NCBI RefSeq assembly: GCF_031755915.1
Contig: NC_083386.1
Location: 10,478,001 to 10,542,000, forward strand
Length of the DNA stretch: 64,000 nt
Source: Ziziphus jujuba
Taxonomy: Eukaryota > Streptophyta > Magnoliopsida > Rosales > Rhamnaceae
Reading direction: 5' to 3'
The notes beneath the pieces were generated by a model. The model saw nothing but the letters and a program-made list of their open reading frames with translations. It did no database searches and was not told where the DNA came from. This document shows positions 44,423 to 57,290 of the stretch, piece by piece. Every line of letters starts with the position of its first letter. Position 1 is the stretch's first letter. The position numbers were made by a program, and so were the translations under genes.

Positions 44423-46684
44423 CAAATTTTGTTCAGATTTGATCTATCTTATCTGCTTTGTTTTGTTTTGTGTTATTCTACAATTTTAACATTAGATTAA
44501 GGTTGTTTCATGTCTATTCATGTTCTGCATTAAAAAAACAAAAAATCATTCATAGCTGAAATAGGTCCTTTCTTTTAGCCAAATTTTTGTTTTCTAGTTT
44601 GTTGGTTGGTGTTGCATAATAGTTCTTAGTAATTTGGTTTATTGTTGATTTTTCTTTGCTGTTGTAATCTTAATTAGTTGCATTCATATATTCAAAAAAA
44701 AGAAAAAAAGATAGAAATTTGAAAGCATATGCATAAACCTTAAAGTTTTTGCAATTTGTTTTTAATTGTGATGAGAATCTACCCATATTCGTACAACCGA
44801 CTATTCGTTGGAGTGCTAATCTTTAGAAATGAAGACGGAGCTAGTCACTAGGGCACAAGCTAAAAGATTTAAGGAAAACTTGGCTGGTTCCATACAAGGA
44901 GTTATTAAATCTCAAGAGGGCAAGACAAAACTCGAAGAGCCAAAGCTCGTTTTATGCATCCAAGTGGTGAAGGTTGATATGGACCCGAATAATTTTTTTG
45001 GTGCATCTGTGGACTCCAGGCAGCAAGGAATGGATTCAAAACCTTATGAACTCAGTTGATATCACCAAGAGGCTATGGAATCATGTTAAGACAGAAGCAA
45101 AAGCATCTAAATTTAGTATTTGTGCACAACTCTTCTTTTCGGCCAAAAATGCTCATTTTGGCGCTGACTTTGTTTTCTTTTGTTGTTCAAGCAATTTCTC
45201 TTTGTTCCAATCAAGGGAAATGTATGGGAATCAATATTAATCCTGTTGGAATTCTACATGGCATATTAGATCTGATTTGGAGCTTTAATAAGCTAGAGAT
45301 TGGTCAAAGATAGCTTAGTTGACAAATTAGTCAATTAGTTTCCTAATTTGAATTTGACTTTTTTGTTTTAGGAAACTATCTTTTATTTTGGTTTTTATTT
45401 AATTATTTACTAGATAAAATTAACTTACAAAAGTTGATATTTTATTATTTTAATTATAAATTAATTATTTCCTAATTCAAAACAAAAGAATTAATTAATC
45501 CAATTTAGATTAGGAAAGTAAGAATTTCGGCCACATCATGCTTCATGTTTGGTTTTAACTATTGTGATTTAGAGCTTTTTTGTTTTGTACTCTTAGCCTA
45601 TTTAAAGGCTTATTTTTCAATGAGAAAGCAGCTTAGATGTTATTTAGAAATTTATTTGTGAGAAAAAATTCTCTTTGTTATCTTTGAACACCTAAAACAC
45701 TTAATAGAAATCAAGTGTTTTAGTTTGACTTATCAATAGGATATCTATCACCTATTGTGGTTTCTTCATCATATATCAAAATTTATAATCATAAGTTCAT
45801 TAAGGACTAAGGTGACCATTAGAACCTGAACATAATTGTGATCTGGTCTAATATAATACAGGTTTAGGAGCAAATCGACTTAGGTTTGTATCAAATTGAA
45901 AGTGTAGATCGGGTTTGATAAAATTGTGGCTTTAGAATTGTAATTTTTCGTGGTGATTCTTGCTACTAGAGGTTGTGTTGATGTCATTTTGTGAGTGATC
46001 AAAAAGAAAAAAAAAAGAAGAAGAAAAAAGCCAAAGTTTAAAAAAAAAAAACAATTGTTAAAAGGCTGGTTTTGAGAAAATTGAGAGATTGAGTTTGTTT
46101 GGTGTGAAATTGAGGGTTGCTGAAGTTTTTGTTTATTCAACTCTATATTGTTGCTGGATATTAGAATTTTGAGTGCTAAAATTAATTGGATTAGAATTAG
46201 TTTAAGGATTCAAGACGTAGACTTAAATTACAAGAATTACAACCAATAACTATTCCATATTTGTTTGAATTGTGTTCTTGTTATTTGTTTGGATCCTTTT
46301 CGACCTTTGATCTTTGAATTTTTGTTTCTTAATATTTTGGTTTATTCCTTTGCTAAACCCAAAAAAATTTTCTTGTCAATTTTCCTTCTTTTTGCTTAGA
46401 AAAGCCAAGAATTAGGTGTTAAAAATTCACTCAGCATTTACTCGCTTTAGTGGCTGTTTTATTGATAAGTTTAATTTGGACATATTTGTGATCTAATTTT
46501 TGTTTAAGTGTGTTTTAAAAAGAACTTTGAGATATTCTTTTGAATGGAAAAAGACAAGAGAGTGTGAGCTTAAAAAAGGGTCAAAAGCCAAAACTAGTGT
46601 GCAAACACGAGTGTTAAGACCTTGTTTTAATAAAACACGTGAGGGAGTGAATTTAGTGAGGTTCTTTGAATTATTTTCTCTAAC
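44423..46684 (+). other. Untranslated leader of element D, split by solo LTR E
   Basis: Leader pieces 44423-44768 and 45894-46684 are joined by removing E and one AATTG. No coding. Confidence 0.7.
44769..45893 (+). mobile_element. Solo LTR E
   Basis: 1125 bp, TGATGAGAATCTACCC to TTTGTATCA, with perfect target copies AATTG (44764-44768 and 45894-45898). Its U3 encodes VTRAQAKRFKENLAG. The U5 hairpin is eroded. Confidence 0.92.
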
Positions 46685-47860
46685 ATAATAGATTCAAGGA
46701 TAATAAAAGGAGGTGATTCCTTGAGAAATATTGAAGAGGAATCTATGGGATTTAAAGGGGAATCTAGAGCTACGGGAGGTAGAGGAGAACCTACGGACAT
46801 AATGGTAGTTTTGGAGCAACTACAAAGGATGAATGCTCGCTTTGATAAACTTGATAAAAGAATGGACATATTTGAACTTTCCTAAGGTGGTCCAAATCAG
46901 GATAAGAATTTCATGGAGGCCGAGGTCAAGGTAGACGAGGCCGTGGACATTTTCGAGAGGAATTCGAAAGAGGTAATTTTTAAGATAACCTTGAGGATGA
47001 GTTTGAATATATTTTTGCAATCCAAGGAAGGCAAAACCGTGGGAGGCAAGCCCGAGAGAAAGAGGATGATCTTGGAAACATTAAGGTCAATATCCCACCA
47101 TTTTTAGGTAAAAGTGATTTGGAAGCTTATCTAGAATGGGAAGAACACATAGAGATTATTTTTTATTTCCATAACTATTCTAAGGCAAAGAAGGTAAAAT
47201 TGGCTGCTTTGGAATTTGGTCATTATGCTTTACAATGGTGGAATAATGAGAAAGATATCCGAATGAGAGTTGGTAATAAACTAATTACTATTTGGCGACA
47301 AATGAAGGGAGCCATGAGGAAGAGATTTATGCCGAGCCATTACCATAGGTTGCTACATCAAAGGTTACAATCTTCATCTCAAGGAAGTAGAACCGTGTAG
47401 CACTATTACAAAGAAATGGAGATGCTCATGATGAGCTTGAGCATGAATGAGGACCGAATGGCAACAATGGCTAGGTTTTTGGGAGGTTTAAACCGAAAGT
47501 TAACCAACCAAGTGGAATTACAACAATATGTGGAGTTGGAAGAGATGTTACATGTGGCCATCGAAATTAAGAACCAATTCAAGAGGAGGGGTATAAGCTC
47601 ACAGTTTGGATGGGCTTTCAATAGCAGAAGGTCGAGAGGTCAAGTGCAAGTGTTTGGAGAAGTAATCCCATATTCGAACCATGGTTAAAATTGAAATAAG
47701 GCGAGGAGAGCTCCAATTGACCAAGGAAGGACAATCTGGCCGAACACATACCAGCACCAAAATCGAATGGTAAGTTTGATTCTAAACCATCTATAACTTG
47801 AGATATTGTGTGTTTTATGTGTCAGGGTTGAGAACATGTTGCCAACCAATGTCCAAATTT
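46685..47860 (+). pseudogene. Element D gag (broken)
   Basis: The usual ATG of the MT-S start is ATA here. Readable parts: MEAYLEWEEHIEIIF, KKVKLAALEFGHYALQWW, MKGAMRKRFMPSHYHRLLHQ then a stop, MEMLMMSLSMNEDRMATMARFLGGLN, ELEEMLHVAIEIKNQF. The zinc knuckle at about 47817-47860 (CFMCQG-stop-EHVANQCPN) contains a stop. It is diverged from A/B/C, nearer to K. Confidence 0.8.
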
Positions 47861-48811
47861 AAGAATTATGGTGCTAAAAGGCAATAGAAAGTTGGAATTC
47901 GAACGTGAAGAATCCGAAGAAGAAGTTGAACTTGTTGAGGAAGAAATTGAAGGGGAAGAATATGGAGAACCCAAGACACTAAAGGCTTTAAGAGCCAAAC
48001 TTAGCTTGGTAGCAAGGAAGGTTCTAACCATGTACAAAGATGAAGATCAAGTCCAAAGAGAGAACATCTTCTATGCCCGATGTGATATTCAAGGTAATAT
48101 TTATAGTATGATAATTGACAGTGGAAGTTATGCTAATGTCATTATAATGTTGTGGTTAATAAATTAGGGTTAACAACAATTAAACATCTCAAACCATATA
48201 GACTACAATGGCTTAATGATAGTGATGAGATGAAGGTAAATAAACATGCCAAAGTAAAGTTTAGTATTGATAAATATGTGGATGTTATTTTATGTGATGT
48301 TGTACCTATACATGCCGGACGTATTTTATTAGGAAAACCATGACAATTTGATAGAGATACTATACATTATGATTGAGAAAATCCAATTTTTTTTAAATTT
48401 AAAGGAAGGAAGATTAAGCTTAAGTCGTTGACTTCAAAAGAGGTGTTTAGAGATTAACTACAAATGCAACAAAGGAGGGAGGCCGAACGGCTAAAGAAGA
48501 TGGAAAATGTGGCACCCATGACTCCACCAATTGAAAAAGAAGGTAAGGGCAAAACATCTAACCAAGGTACATCTTCTAAAATTGAATTTAAAGGGAGATA
48601 GAGAAAGGAACCCGAGAGAGAGAAAAAAGGGGAGAAAGCCAAGAAAGAGGGAAAGAATGTGATGGCCGAGAGAGGGAAAGAAGAAAAAGAAAGGAAAAAA
48701 AAGAAAAAGAAATTTTTTTTATCTTAGTTTAGGTGAAATTAATAAAGAATTTTTGAATACGAAACCCATGCTGCTCATGATTTATAAAGATGCTTGTTTA
48801 AACCATCTAAT
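47861..48811 (+). pseudogene. Element D protease and linker (broken)
   Basis: IFYARCDIQGNIYSMIIDSGSYANVI carries the protease site with the usual Cys after SGS changed to Tyr. A frame shift near 48145 follows, then KLGLTTIKHLKPYRLQW and RILLGKP with a stop where W is expected. The linker is Lys/Glu-rich. It ends at target copy CTAAT (48807-48811) of LTR F. Confidence 0.78.
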
Positions 48812-49957
48812 TGATATGAATCCGCTTGAACCCGCACAACAGACAACCCGTTAAGGTGCTGACCCGATACGGATGAAGATCGGGCCAATCACTAGAGCTC
48901 AAGCTAAGAGGTTTAGGGAAAAACTTGTTGCCTTTATCCAGGGGGTAATTCATTCTCAAGAGGGCTTGTCCATACCCAAAGAGCCAAGACCAGTTTTGAG
49001 CATACAAATGGTGGAAGCTGGTACGAGCTCAGGTAGCGGTTTTGGTACTTTTAAGGAGTCCCGATAGCAAGAAATGGTTCCAACTCTTTATGGATTCAAT
49101 AAATATCACTAAGAGGTCATGGAAACAAGTCAAGGCAAAAGTAAAACCAACTTGTACGGACTTGTACGGACAACTTCAAAATTTGGCCAAAAATTGTTGT
49201 GTTGCTTGCTGGCTTTATTGTATTTTGCTGAGTTGGCTTTTTTCTCTTTCTTCCAAGTAAGGGAAACATGTGGGACTCCATGATACGTATATTTGGCATC
49301 CTAAAAGGCTCATGGAAGCTAATTTGGAGCTTAAATTGATCAAAGATTGGTCATAGTCAACTAAGTCAAAAAGATTATATTCTAGTTTCCTAATTTGATT
49401 TCTACTTTTTTGTTTTAGGAAATTACTTTTAATTTTGGTTTTTATTTATTTATTTGCTGGAAAAATAAGTTTACAAAAGTTATTATTTTAGTATTCAATT
49501 GTAAATTAATTAATTTCTAATTCAAAATAAAGAAATTAATTAATCCAAATTAGTTTAGGAAACTAGGAAAAATTAGGTACTTTCCTTTCTCTACTTTCTT
49601 TTTCTCCACACTTTGAGTCCTGTTTTGAATTAATTTTTTAGGATTTTTTCTTTGTAATCTTAGCCTATTTAAAGGCTTATTTTCAATGAGAAATCAAGCT
49701 TGAATTTTATACAGAAAATTGTTTGTGAGATTGAATTCTTTTTATTCTCTTTGAACACCTAAAACACCATTAGTGAATGAGTGTTTTAGTTTGACTTATC
49801 AGTAGGCTTCCATCACCTATTGTGGCGTCCTCATTATATACTAAGGTTTCTAATCACAGGTTGGTTAGGGGTCAAGGTGACCATTAAAACTTGAACATAA
49901 TTAGATTCAGTCTAATATAATACCGGTTTAGGCGCAAGTCATCCTAGGTTCGTATCA
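48812..49957 (+). mobile_element. Solo LTR F
   Basis: 1146 bp, TGATATGAATCCGC to GTTCGTATCA, flanked by CTAAT (48807-48811) and CTAAC (49958-49962), a target duplication with one change. Its U3 encodes GPITRAQAKRFREKLVAFI. Removing it rejoins D's linker to the RT start (KDACLNHL to NLEELKLPSS). Confidence 0.9.
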
Positions 49958-49962
49958 CTAAC

Positions 49963-50302
49963 TAACCTTGAAGAGCTTAAATTGCCAAGTTCTATTTCTT
50001 TTCTTCTGTAGGAATTTGAAGATGTCTTTTTGGAGGAAATTTCTAGTGGTTTACCACCTATTCGAGGGATTGAATTTCATTCCTAGAGCTACCATTCCTA
50101 ATAGGCCTACATATGGAAGCAAACCTGAGGAAACAAAAGAACTACAAAGCCAGGTAAGCAAATTGCTTGAAAAATGTTATATTTGTGAAAGCATGAGTCA
50201 CTGTTCTGTCCCTATTTTATTAGAACCTAAGAAAGATGGATCGTAGTGCATGTGTGTAGATTGTATGGCCATTAATAATATAACCATTAAGTATAGACAT
50301 CC
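49963..50302 (+). pseudogene. Element D reverse transcriptase, first part
   Basis: [49 protein letters not shown], then [10 protein letters not shown], where LTR G follows. The next residues ([14 protein letters not shown]) are found at the far side, inverted, ending at 53625. Confidence 0.82.
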
Positions 50303-51423
50303 CGATGAGAATCCATCATTACCCGTATAACCGACTACTCGCTGGGGTTCTGATCCTTTGCAATTGAAGACGGGACCAATCATTTGGGCACAAGCTAGGA
50401 AATTTAAGGACAATATGGTTAGCTTCATCCAAGGAGTGATTCAATCCCAAGAGGCAAGACAATATCCAAAGATCCAAAAACCCGTCTTGTGTATCCAAGT
50501 CATGAAGGTGGAAATGGACCCGATATGCTATTTTGGTACATTTTGGACCTTGAGCAGCAAGGTATGGATTCAACACCTTATGAACTCAATTGATATCACT
50601 ACCAGGCCATGGAATTATGTCAAGGTAGAAGTAAAAGATATCAAAGACCACATTTGAGCATAGACTTCTTTTTGGCTGAAATTGCTTACTTTTGGTGCTA
50701 ACTTTGGCTTCTTTTGTTGTTCAAGCAAGTTTGACTTATTCTAATCAAGGGGCAACGTATCGGAATCATTATTAATCCTATTTTTCATCCTAAATGGTAT
50801 ATGGAAGCTGGTTTGGAGCCTAAACTAGCTGAAGATTGGATAAAGACAGCTTAGTTGTCGACTAATCAACTAGTTTCCTATTTTAAGTTTGACTTTTTGT
50901 TTTAGGAAACTATCATTTATTTTAGTTTTTATTTATTTATTTCCTGGAAAAATTACTTTAGAAAAATTAGAATTTTATTATCTTGATTATAAATTAATTA
51001 ATTCCTAATTCAAAATAAAGGAATTAGTTAATCCAAATTAGATTAGGAAAGGAGATGGAATTCGGCCACATTAAGGAAACCACTATGGTGCACGGTTTTG
51101 ACCTAATTTTTTGTTTTATGTTTTCAAACCTATTTAAAGGCTTATTTTCTCAATAAAATTAAGTACATTATTCAAATAGAAAAATACGTATGAGAAAGAA
51201 TTCTCTTTGTTCTCTTTGAACACCTAAAACACTCAATAGAAATCAAGTATTTTAGTCTGACTTATCAATAGGACATCCATCACCTATTGTGGCATTTTCA
51301 ACATGTACCAAGATTTCTAATCACTGGTTGATTAGGGGTTAAGGTTTCCATTAGAATATGAACATAATTAAGATTCGGGCTAATATAACACAGGTTTAGG
51401 TGAAATCGACTTAGGTTCGTATA
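50303..51423 (+). mobile_element. LTR G at the left edge of the inverted segment
   Basis: About 1121 bp in plus orientation. It begins CGATGAGAATCC (T to C at the first base) and ends GTTCGTATA with the final C lost. The left flank is CATCC and the right flank AAGTT, which are not duplicates of each other; each pairs with a flank of LTR J when the segment between is turned over. Confidence 0.85.
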
Positions 51424-53625
51424 AAGTTTGTAAGGATTTTCATTGATCCTCTCCAAGACTTGAAAAGGTCCATTCCCTCGAGGCATAAGCTTGGACTTTC
51501 GCTGTTCTTGGAACCACTCATTCCTTAGCTGCAATCAAACCCAATATCTAGGTTCAAACAAAACTTTTGTTTGGCCTTGGTTAGCATTCTTGGCATATTG
51601 ATCTGTCCTCCTCTTAATGTTTGCTTTCAACAGTGTTTGCTTTTGTCTTCTCATGAATCTGTTTGACAAATTCTCCTTTTTCTTTTCCATCTAGATTAGC
51701 ATGTTCACTTAAAGGCAAAGGTGTTAAATCTAATGAAGTCAAATGATTAAAACTATAAACAATTTCAAATGGAGAATATTTAGTTCCTGAATGTACAGAT
51801 CTATTGTAAGCAAATTCCACATGTGGCAAACATTCCTCCCATTTTCTTTAATTCTTACTAATTAATACTCTCAACAATGCAGACAAAGTTCTATTTACTA
51901 CTTCAGTCCATCAGTTTATGGATGACAAGCAGTTGAAAATAAAAGTTTAGTCCCTAACTTAACCCACAAAGTTTTCCAAAAATAACTTAAGAACTTAGCA
52001 TCCCTATTCGAAACAATAGTTCTAGGCATTCTATGTTGCTTAAAGAATAAATTAGCTATATTGGATGCATCATTAGTTTTATTACATGCAATAAAATGTG
52101 TCATCTTTGAAAATCTATCAACAACTATAAAAATTGAATCTTTTCCATTCTTAGACCTAGGTAAACCAAGAACAAAATCTATAGACAAATCAGCCCAAGG
52201 ATGTGATGGCATTGGCAAAGGTAGGTACAATCTGTGCGGCTTCAATCTAGATTTGCATTTTTAGCACTTTAGACACTTTTCACATATCCTCTCCACATCT
52301 CTCCTCATGTTTGGCTAATAAAAATGTTCTTGTAGAATAGACAAAGTTTTAACACTCCAAAATGACCCATTCAACCTCCACCATGACCTTCCTTAATTAA
52401 TAATTCCCTAATACTACAATAAGGCACATAAAGTTTACTTTTCCGAAACAAATATCCTTTAAAGATGTAAAATTTGTTAAATCCATGTTTAACATAATTT
52501 TTTATATATTTCGCCTAAATCACCATCATGCTGATAAAGTTATTTTAATTGTTTAAAACCAAGAAATTTAGCATCTAAGGTTGAAAATAGTACATACCCT
52601 CAGGATAATGCGTTGGCGACCAATATTCGTTACCTTTCTTGTAGCGGATGACATAAGAAAAATTCTGATGAATTTAATCCACTTCCCATGCCTTTGGTTG
52701 AGCTTCCCTTGGCCTTTAATGTGATTCATTGATTCATGATCCATATGAATTATAAATTCCTTTAGCATTAAGTAATGTTTCCATGTCTCTAAAACTCTTA
52801 CCAAAGCATACATCTCTTTGTCATAGGTTGGATAGTTTAATGCAGTTCCATTTAACTTCTCACTAAAATAAGCTGTGGGTCTTCCTTTTTACCTCAAAGC
52901 ACTCCAATATCTACACCCAAAGCATCACATTCAATTTCAAAAGTTCGGAAAAAAATTGGCAAAACTAATAAAGGAGCATTAGTTAATTTTTCTTTCAATA
53001 AATTGAATGAATTCTCTTGTGCTTCTCCCCATTTGAATCCAATATTCTTCTTGAAAACTTTAGTCAATGGTGCTGTAATGGTGCTAAAATCCTTGACAAA
53101 TCTTCAGTAGAAGCTAGCCAAACCATGAAAACTCCTTACCTGGGTACTAAATGTACGTTTCGGCCACTCTTGTATGGCTTTCACCTTGGATTGATTAACT
53201 TTAATTCCTACAACACTTACAACAAATCGTAGGAAAACAAGTTCATTTTGGAAAAAATCGTACTTTTTAAGATGAGCAAATAACCTTTCCTTCCTAAGCA
53301 TTCCTAAAACTAACCTAAGATGTCCTACATGATCATCTACATTTCTATTATATACAAGAATATCATTAAAGTAAACAACCATAAATTTTCCAATGGATGG
53401 ATGCCTAACATGATTCATTAATCTTATAAAAGTACTAGTTGCATTAGTTAAACCAAAAGGCATTACTAACCACTTATACAATCCATATTTAGTTTTAAAT
53501 GTGGTTTTCCATTCATCTCCCTCTTTCATCCTAGTTTGATGATACCCACTCCTAAGATCAATTGTAGAAAGCATGCATGCACCATACAATTCATCAAGTA
53601 TATCATCTAATCTAGGAATAGGATG
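51424..53625 (-). pseudogene. Inverted pol segment of element D (RT to integrase C terminus)
   Basis: On the minus strand from 53625: [58 protein letters not shown] (RT box changed from YFDD to YFND), FHGLASFY; RNase H fragments at 52568-52850 ([15 protein letters not shown]); integrase at 51916-52245 ([36 protein letters not shown]); [23 protein letters not shown] at 51700-51829; and C-terminal WFQEQRKSKLMPRGNGPFQVLERIN ending PYKL. Both ends match exactly the gap in D's plus-strand pol. Many stops and frame changes; no function. Confidence 0.85.
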
Positions 53626-54661
53626 TGATGAGAATTTGTCTGTATTCGTATAACTGACTACCCACTGGGGTGCTGATCCTTTACAATTGAAGACAGGACC
53701 AATCACTAAGGCACAAGTTAGGAAATTCAAGAACAATTTGGTTAGCTTCATCCAAAAAGTGATTCAATCTCAAGAGAGCATGATGATATCCAAAGATCCA
53801 AAGTCCGTCTTGTCTATCCAAGTCATGAAGGTAGAAATGGACCCGACAAGTTGTTTTGGTACATTTTTGGACCTCGGACAGTAAGGAATGGATTTCTTTT
53901 TGTCTAAAATTGCTCATTTTTGGTGTTGGCTTTGACTTCTTTTGTTGTTCAAGGAAGTTTGACTTATTCCAATCAAGGGGCAATGTATGGGAATCATTAT
54001 TAATTCTATTTGACATCCTACATGGTATATGAGTGCTGATTTGGAGCCTAGACTAGCTGGAAATTGGATAAAGACAGCTTAGTTGTCAACTAGTTAACTA
54101 GTTTCCTAATTTGAATTTGACTTTTTGTTTTAGAAAACTATCTTTTATTTTGGTTTTCATTTATTTATTTCCTGGACAAATTACTTTAGGAAAGTTAGAA
54201 ATTTATTATTTTGATTGTAAAGTAATTAATTCCTAATTCAAAATAAAAGAATTAGTTAATTCAAATTAGATCAGGAAAGGAGGTGGAATTCGACCACATT
54301 AAGGAAACCATTATGGTGGCCGTTTTTGACCTAATTGTTTATGGTTTTATTTTGCGTTTTCAAACCTATTTAAAAGTTTATTTTCTCAATAAAATTAATT
54401 ACATTATTCATCTAGAAAAATACTTGTGAGAAATAATTCTCTTTGTTATCTTTGAACACCTAAAACGCTCAATAAAAATCAAGTATTTTAGTTTAACTTA
54501 TCAATAGGATATCCATCACCTATTATGGCATCTTCAACATATACCAATGTTTATAATCACAATTTGATTAAGGGTTAAGGTTTCCATTAGAATATAAACA
54601 TAATTAAGATCCGGGCTAATATAATACGGATTTAGGAGCAAGTCAACCTAGGTTCGTATTA
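53626..54661 (+). mobile_element. LTR J at the right edge of the inverted segment
   Basis: 1036 bp, plus orientation, TGATGAGAATTTGTC to GTTCGTATTA. The left flank is GGATG (complement of CATCC), the right flank AACTT. Its U3 has a deletion relative to G after TFLDLGQ-type codons. Confidence 0.87.
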
Positions 54662-54780
54662 GAACTTAACTTACCATGTGAGTATAATATAAGTGCTACC
54701 TTTCATGTTGCTGATTTATCTCCATTTTCTACAGGTGATGATTTTGATGTGAGGATAAATCCTTTTCAAGAGGAGGGGAA
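54662..54780 (+). pseudogene. Element D pol C terminus
   Basis: Reads KLNLPCEYNISATFHVADLS then FDVRINPFQEEGND, through the purine tract AAGAGGAGGGGAA (54768-54780) and on into the 3' LTR (GPITRAQAKRFKDNLVSFI). Confidence 0.8.
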
Positions 54781-55917
54781 TGATGAGAATCCGCCTGTAC
54801 CCATACAGCCGACTACTTATTGAGGTAATGATCCTGTACAATTGAAGATGGGGCCAATCACAAGGGCACAAGCTAAGAGATTTAAGGACAACCTGGTTAG
54901 CTTCATATAAGGTGTGATTAAATCTCAAGAGGGCATGACAATACCCGAAGATCCAAAGCCCATTCTATGCATCCAAGTTATGAAGGTCGAAATGGACCCG
55001 GAAAGTTGTTTTGGTATATATTTGGACCTCGGGTAGTAGTGGATGAATTTGTTGACTTATAAACATGATTGATCACTCCAACGGACTATGAAATCATTCC
55101 AAGGTAGAATCAAATCTGTTCATTAACCATGTTGGCGCACAAGACTTTATGTTGGCCAAATTGCTTCATTTTGGCACTGACTTTGATCTTTCTTGTTGTT
55201 CAAACAAGTTTTTTTTGTTCTAATCAAGGGCAACATATGGGAATCAATACTAATCCTATTTGGAATCCCACATAGCATATTGTAGCTAATTTGGAGTCTA
55301 AACTAGTTGGTGATTAGACAAAGACAGCTTACTTGACAAACCGGTCAACTAGTTTCCTAACATGAACATTTGTTTTTTGTTTTAGGAGATAGTGTTTATT
55401 TTGGTTTTTTATTTATTTGTTTGCTGGAAAAATTATCTTAGGAAAATTAGAATTTTATTATTTTGATTTGTAAATTAATTAATTCCTAATTTGAAATAAA
55501 GGAATTAATTAATCCAAATTAGATTAGGAAAGGTAATAGAATTTGGCTACACACCTTTGTTTCCTTATCCTTGGCCGATTGTAACCTAGTTGTTTTAGGG
55601 TTTTATTTTCTTCATTCAAACCTATTTAAGGGCTTATTTTCTTAATAATATATAGTACATCATTCATAAAGAAATTTATTTGTGAGAAAGAATTTTCTTT
55701 CTTCTCTTTAAACACCTAAAATATAAAATAAAAATTGAGTGTTTTAGTTTGACTTATCAATAGGACATCCATCACCTATTAAGGTGTATTCATCATATAC
55801 CAAGGTTTCTAACCACAAGTTGATTAGGGTTAAGGTGACCATTAGAATCTAAACTTAATTTTCTATCCAGGCTAATTTAATACGGGTTTAGGAGCAAGTC
55901 AACCTAGGTTAATATCA
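54781..55917 (+). repeat. Element D 3' LTR
   Basis: 1137 bp, TGATGAGAATCCGCC to GTTAATATCA, abutting the purine tract. It is followed directly by ATTGT of the K leader. Confidence 0.88.
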
Positions 55918-56226
55918 ATTGTTTTTAGTTAGTAAAGCCGATAATAGGTTTTTTACCATTCACTAAGAAATTGCTTGCTATTTGTTTTTTTTTTTTTGCT
56001 TATTGATAGGTTTAATTAGAACATATTTGTTATCTAGATGCTGTTTAAGTGTGTTTTTAAAAGAAATTTGAGATATTCTTTTGGGTGGAAAAAGACAAGA
56101 GAGTGTGAGCTTAAAAGAAGGTCAAAAGCCAAAACTAGTGTAAAAACACGAGTGTTGAGACCTTATTTGAGTGATACAAGTGAGGAAGTGAATTTTGGTG
56201 AGGTTTTCTTCTTTTATTCCACTAAC
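55918..56226 (+). other. Remaining leader of element K
   Basis: It corresponds to the last 300 bases of the D leader (ATTGATAGGTTTAATTAG onward). The 5' part, primer-binding site and 5' LTR are not present next to it. Confidence 0.65.
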
Positions 56227-57290
56227 ATGACATATTCAAGCCTAAGAAGAGGAGGTGATTCTATAAGAGAACTTGGAGAGGATTCAGTAGAATTCAAGGG
56301 AGAATATAGAGCATCAAGAGTTTAGTCGAACCTACCGACATGTTGGGGGTATTGGAACAATTACAAAGGATGAATGTTTACTTTGATGAACTTGATCAAA
56401 GGATGGATGGATTTGAACATTCACAAGGAGGACCGAATCCAAGGCATGAACCACATGGAGGCCGTGGTCGAGGTCAAGGAGGCCGTGGACTTTTTAGGGA
56501 AGATTATGATGGGGAAAACTTTGGAGAGTAAAGGAGGAGGACGAAGACATATTTGCATCCGAAGGAAGGCAAACATATGAAAGACAAGCCTGAGAAGAAG
56601 ATGATGACCTTGGAAATATTAAGGTCAACATACCATCATTTTTAGGGAAAAGTGATTTGGAGGCTAACTTTGAATGGGAAGAACGAATGGAGATGATTTA
56701 ACTATTTGGAGGCTAAAAAGGTTAAGTTGGCCTTTTTGGAATTTGGACATTATGTTTTACAATGGTGGACAATGAGTAAAATACCTAAAGAAGAGTTGGT
56801 GATGAATTAATAACCACTTGGAGACAAATGAAATGAGCCATGTGGAAAAAGTTTGTACTAAGCCATTACCATAGGTTGTTACATCAAAGGTTACAGTCTT
56901 TATCTCAAGGAAGTAGGAATGTGGAGGAATATTACAAGGAGATGGAAATGCTCATGATAAGGTTAAGCATGAATGAAGATCGAGAGGCAACAATGGCTAG
57001 GTTTCTCAGAGTCTTAAACTGAGAGATTGCTAAGCAAGTGAAATTACAATAATATATGGAATTGGAAGAGAAGCTGTATGTGGCCATCAAAATTAAAAAC
57101 CAACTCAAGAGAAGGAGTACTAGCTCACAGTTTGGAGAAGTTTCAAGCAACGGGAGGACTAATTCAAGTGGTTGAAAAAGCAATCCCGCATTCGAATAAA
57201 AGCCAAATACCAAAATTGGAGGAAGAAAACTGTAATTGGCCAAGGAAGGACAAACTGGCCGAATCCACATAAACACTAAAATCGAGTGGT
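56227..57290 (+). pseudogene. Element K gag (broken)
   Basis: The ATG at 56227 gives MTYSSLRRGGDSIRELGEDSV, soon broken. Later pieces: MLGVLEQLQRMNVYFDELDQ with an RG box; KKFVLSHYHRLLHQRLQSLSQGS; MEMLMIRLSMNEDREATMARFL. The capsid middle has a deletion around 56690-56720 relative to D. Same gag family as the other elements. Confidence 0.78.

Larger units (their letters stand above)
44333..55917 (+). mobile_element. Element D: CRM-like element carrying four LTR insertions and an inverted pol segment
   Basis: The plus-strand element retains a 76-bp end of its 5' LTR (44333-44408), primer-binding site, leader, gag, protease, RT start, C-terminal pol and 3' LTR 54781-55917. LTR copies E, F, G and J interrupt it. 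The pol part between G and J (51424-53625) is inverted. The 3' LTR is followed by the leader of element K, so D probably inserted there. Stops are numerous. Confidence 0.82.

Noticed and set aside
51424..53625. A separate reverse-strand retrotransposon fragment
   Set aside because: Both ends coincide exactly with the gap in element D's plus-strand pol and with its target-duplication halves, so it is D's own segment turned over.
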